Shown piece after piece: positions 49,583 through 50,605 of a stretch of 50,605 bases of DNA (the stretch's first letter is position 1; every line of letters begins with the position of its first letter). The stretch lies in NCBI GenBank assembly GCA_016871685.1, contig VHCM01000004.1, positions 1 to 50,605 of the forward strand. Direction: 5' to 3'. The notes beneath the pieces were generated by a model, which was not told the DNA's origin, made no database searches, and worked only from the letters and a program-made list of their open reading frames with translations. The position numbers and the translations under genes are program-made. This stretch comes from Verrucomicrobiota bacterium (lineage in GTDB: Bacteria; Verrucomicrobiota; Verrucomicrobiia; Verrucomicrobiales; Akkermansiaceae).

Positions 49583-49601
49583 GCCGGATTCGCCACCGCG
49601 G
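49583..49601. repeat. 19-bp direct repeat, right of the toxin-antitoxin pair
   Basis: Second, identical copy of 48931-48949. It lies 94 bases after the toxin stop and 69 bases before the DoxX-like gene. The similarity does not extend far beyond the 19 bases. Confidence 0.65.
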
Positions 49602-49669
49602 ATCGAGTCCGGGTTTGACCTGCGGCGTTCACCGGCGCAGCATTCCGCCGCACCGCATCCGAACCGCCC

Positions 49670-50194
49670 ATGACCGATCAGGAAACCGACCGCGATGAAT
49701 CCCCGCTCGGCCTTGTCTTCGGGGCCTTGCTGCTCCGCCTCTGGCTGGGCATGCGCGCCTTGCAGACGGGCCTTGAGAAATACGCAGGCACCAAGGCGAC
49801 CGATCAGGCGGTGAACATCGACGGCACCCCCAACACCTACGGGCTGAGCGCGACAACCACCGTCAAACACTACGCGCTGGAGAACTACCACGGTCTGCCC
49901 AAGGCGCTGGCGTCCAAATTCGAGGCCGAGCCGCTGATGTCCAAGGCGATGCTTCCGCTTTTCGACAAGCTGCTGGGCCCGGCGATGATCCTGCTGGGCA
50001 TCGCCATTCTGCTGGGTATCGCGCAACGCGTCTCGCTGTTCTTCCTCGGCCTGCTGTTCACCAGCCTCACCTGGGGGCTGATCCTCATCAAGCAAGACGA
50101 CGGCGTTTCCTGGTTGGCGACGCACCTGCTGTTGGTGGTCGCCGCACTCGCTCTTGCGCCGCACAACCGCTTCACCGTTCTGAGAAAATGGTAA
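49670..50194 (+). CDS. DoxX-like membrane protein
   Basis: A 174-residue integral membrane protein with four hydrophobic stretches (about 15-35, 103-125, 120-140 and 145-165), a DoxX/SURF4-like layout. A soluble, non-hydrophobic stretch from about 40 to 95 lies between the first and second. DoxX proteins are small quinone- or thiosulfate-linked subunits, but many have no assigned role, and none can be given here. It lies 19 bases before the next oxidoreductase gene, so the two probably form an operon. Confidence 0.68.
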   Translation: MTDQETDRDESPLGLVFGALLLRLWLGMRALQTGLEKYAGTKATDQAVNIDGTPNTYGLSATTTVKHYALENYHGLPKALASKFEAEPLMSKAMLPLFDKLLGPAMILLGIAILLGIAQRVSLFFLGLLFTSLTWGLILIKQDDGVSWLATHLLLVVAALALAPHNRFTVLRKW

Positions 50195-50213
50195 GCCCGC
50201 CGAAGACGCAGCC

Positions 50214-50605
50214 ATGAATGAGCCATCCGTGATCAGCCGACGCGACTTCCTCGCCAAAGCCGGCATCGGTGCCGGGCTGGTACTCGGCGCGCCGGGCATG
50301 CTTCGCGCCGCCACGCCCGGCGCATCGGACAAGATCCACATCGCACTGATCGGCATGGGCAAGCAGGGCCGCGTCCTGTTCGAGGCGATGGCCAACATTC
50401 CCGGACTTCATTTCCAGGCGGTCTGCGACATCTGGGACTACAATCTCAAGGGTGGAGTCGCCAAGGTGCGCGCGCTGCAAGGGCACACGCCCAACGGGTA
50501 CACCGATATCGACGACCTGCTTGCGAAGGAGAAAGGACTCGACGCCGCGGTGATCGCGACCCCGGATTTCTGGCACTCGCCGCACACGGTGAAATGCCTC
50601 GATGC
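50214..50605 (+). CDS. Tat-exported Gfo/Idh/MocA oxidoreductase (partial, runs off the window)
   Basis: The first 130 codons of an oxidoreductase; the 3' part lies outside the window. It begins with a twin-arginine signal (SRRDFLAKAGIGAG), followed by the Rossmann segment IALIGMGKQGRVLFEAM and VIATPDFWHSPHTVKC, the beginning of the active-site region. It is a paralogue of the gene at 47490. Together with the DoxX-like gene it may form an operon for oxidising a sugar outside the cytoplasm, but the substrate is unknown. Confidence 0.82.
   Translation, partial: MNEPSVISRRDFLAKAGIGAGLVLGAPGMLRAATPGASDKIHIALIGMGKQGRVLFEAMANIPGLHFQAVCDIWDYNLKGGVAKVRALQGHTPNGYTDIDDLLAKEKGLDAAVIATPDFWHSPHTVKCLD

Overview
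The window is a GC-rich chromosomal segment that looks like Verrucomicrobiota. This is inferred from gene content rather than from a marker search: a DUF1800/DUF1501 secretion-type pair, thrombospondin type 3-like 'DxDGDG' repeats in exported proteins, Tat-exported Gfo/Idh/MocA oxidoreductases, a DUF1080 protein, a FucP-type sugar symporter and a short histone H1-like protein with a conserved basic head. I saw no rRNA, tRNA or CRISPR array. Most of the region is ordinary housekeeping gene content with short gaps and many ATGA overlaps.

Layout. 1-1.3 kb: palindromic repeats and gap (minus strand). 1.4-8.2 kb: an exported Asp-box protein, then divergently an operon of a DUF1800 protein with Calx-beta-like and CHRD-like modules, a Tat-exported DUF1501 protein and a small membrane-anchored protein with a pseudopilin-like C-terminus. 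8.3-12.7 kb: argG (minus), then the queuosine/7-deazaguanine genes queF-queC-queD-folE2, followed by aat. 12.9-16.8 kb: psd, a 203-bp palindromic MITE-like element, and glnD. 17-24.9 kb: a methyltransferase, a stand-alone CoaC, a large lipoprotein, trmO, obg (minus), an exported protein overlapping an M23 peptidase gene, and a RidA-family gene. 25-28.7 kb: a broken exported-protein fragment, recQ and recF. 28.8-29.5 kb: an A-type Fe-S carrier and the H1-like protein (minus). 29.8-34.5 kb: an RlmI-type methyltransferase, a FucP symporter, a DUF1080 protein, a cyclophilin and an SDR enzyme whose catalytic Tyr is replaced by Asp. 34.7-40.0 kb: secA, an RsmA-Nudix fusion and a glutaminyl cyclase lipoprotein. 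40-47.2 kb: xth, a RAYT-type transposase element with perfect 30-bp inverted ends, ribD, an MscS-type channel and rsgA (all minus except the transposase), then fur. 47.5 kb to the end: a Tat-exported oxidoreductase, a RelE/ParE toxin-antitoxin pair between 19-bp direct repeats, a DoxX-like membrane protein and the start of a second Tat-exported oxidoreductase.

How the parts fit. FolE2, QueD, QueC and QueF supply four of the five steps from GTP to preQ1; QueE is not in the window. SecA and the many Sec, Tat and lipoprotein signals fit a cell that exports many proteins. The FucP symporter, DUF1080 protein, SDR and Gfo/Idh/MocA enzymes suggest use of deoxy- or modified sugars, but this is inference.

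The most interesting non-gene signals are mobile or repetitive. The transposase element has landed on the 3' end of ribD, so that its terminal repeat encodes the last ribD codons and the stop. A solitary copy of the same terminal repeat lies about 5 kb away. The MITE-like palindrome forms the region just upstream of glnD. A toxin-antitoxin cassette is bracketed by direct repeats. No wholly new multi-gene system is proven; the best candidates are the DUF1800-DUF1501-pseudopilin-like operon and the RsmA-Nudix fusion.
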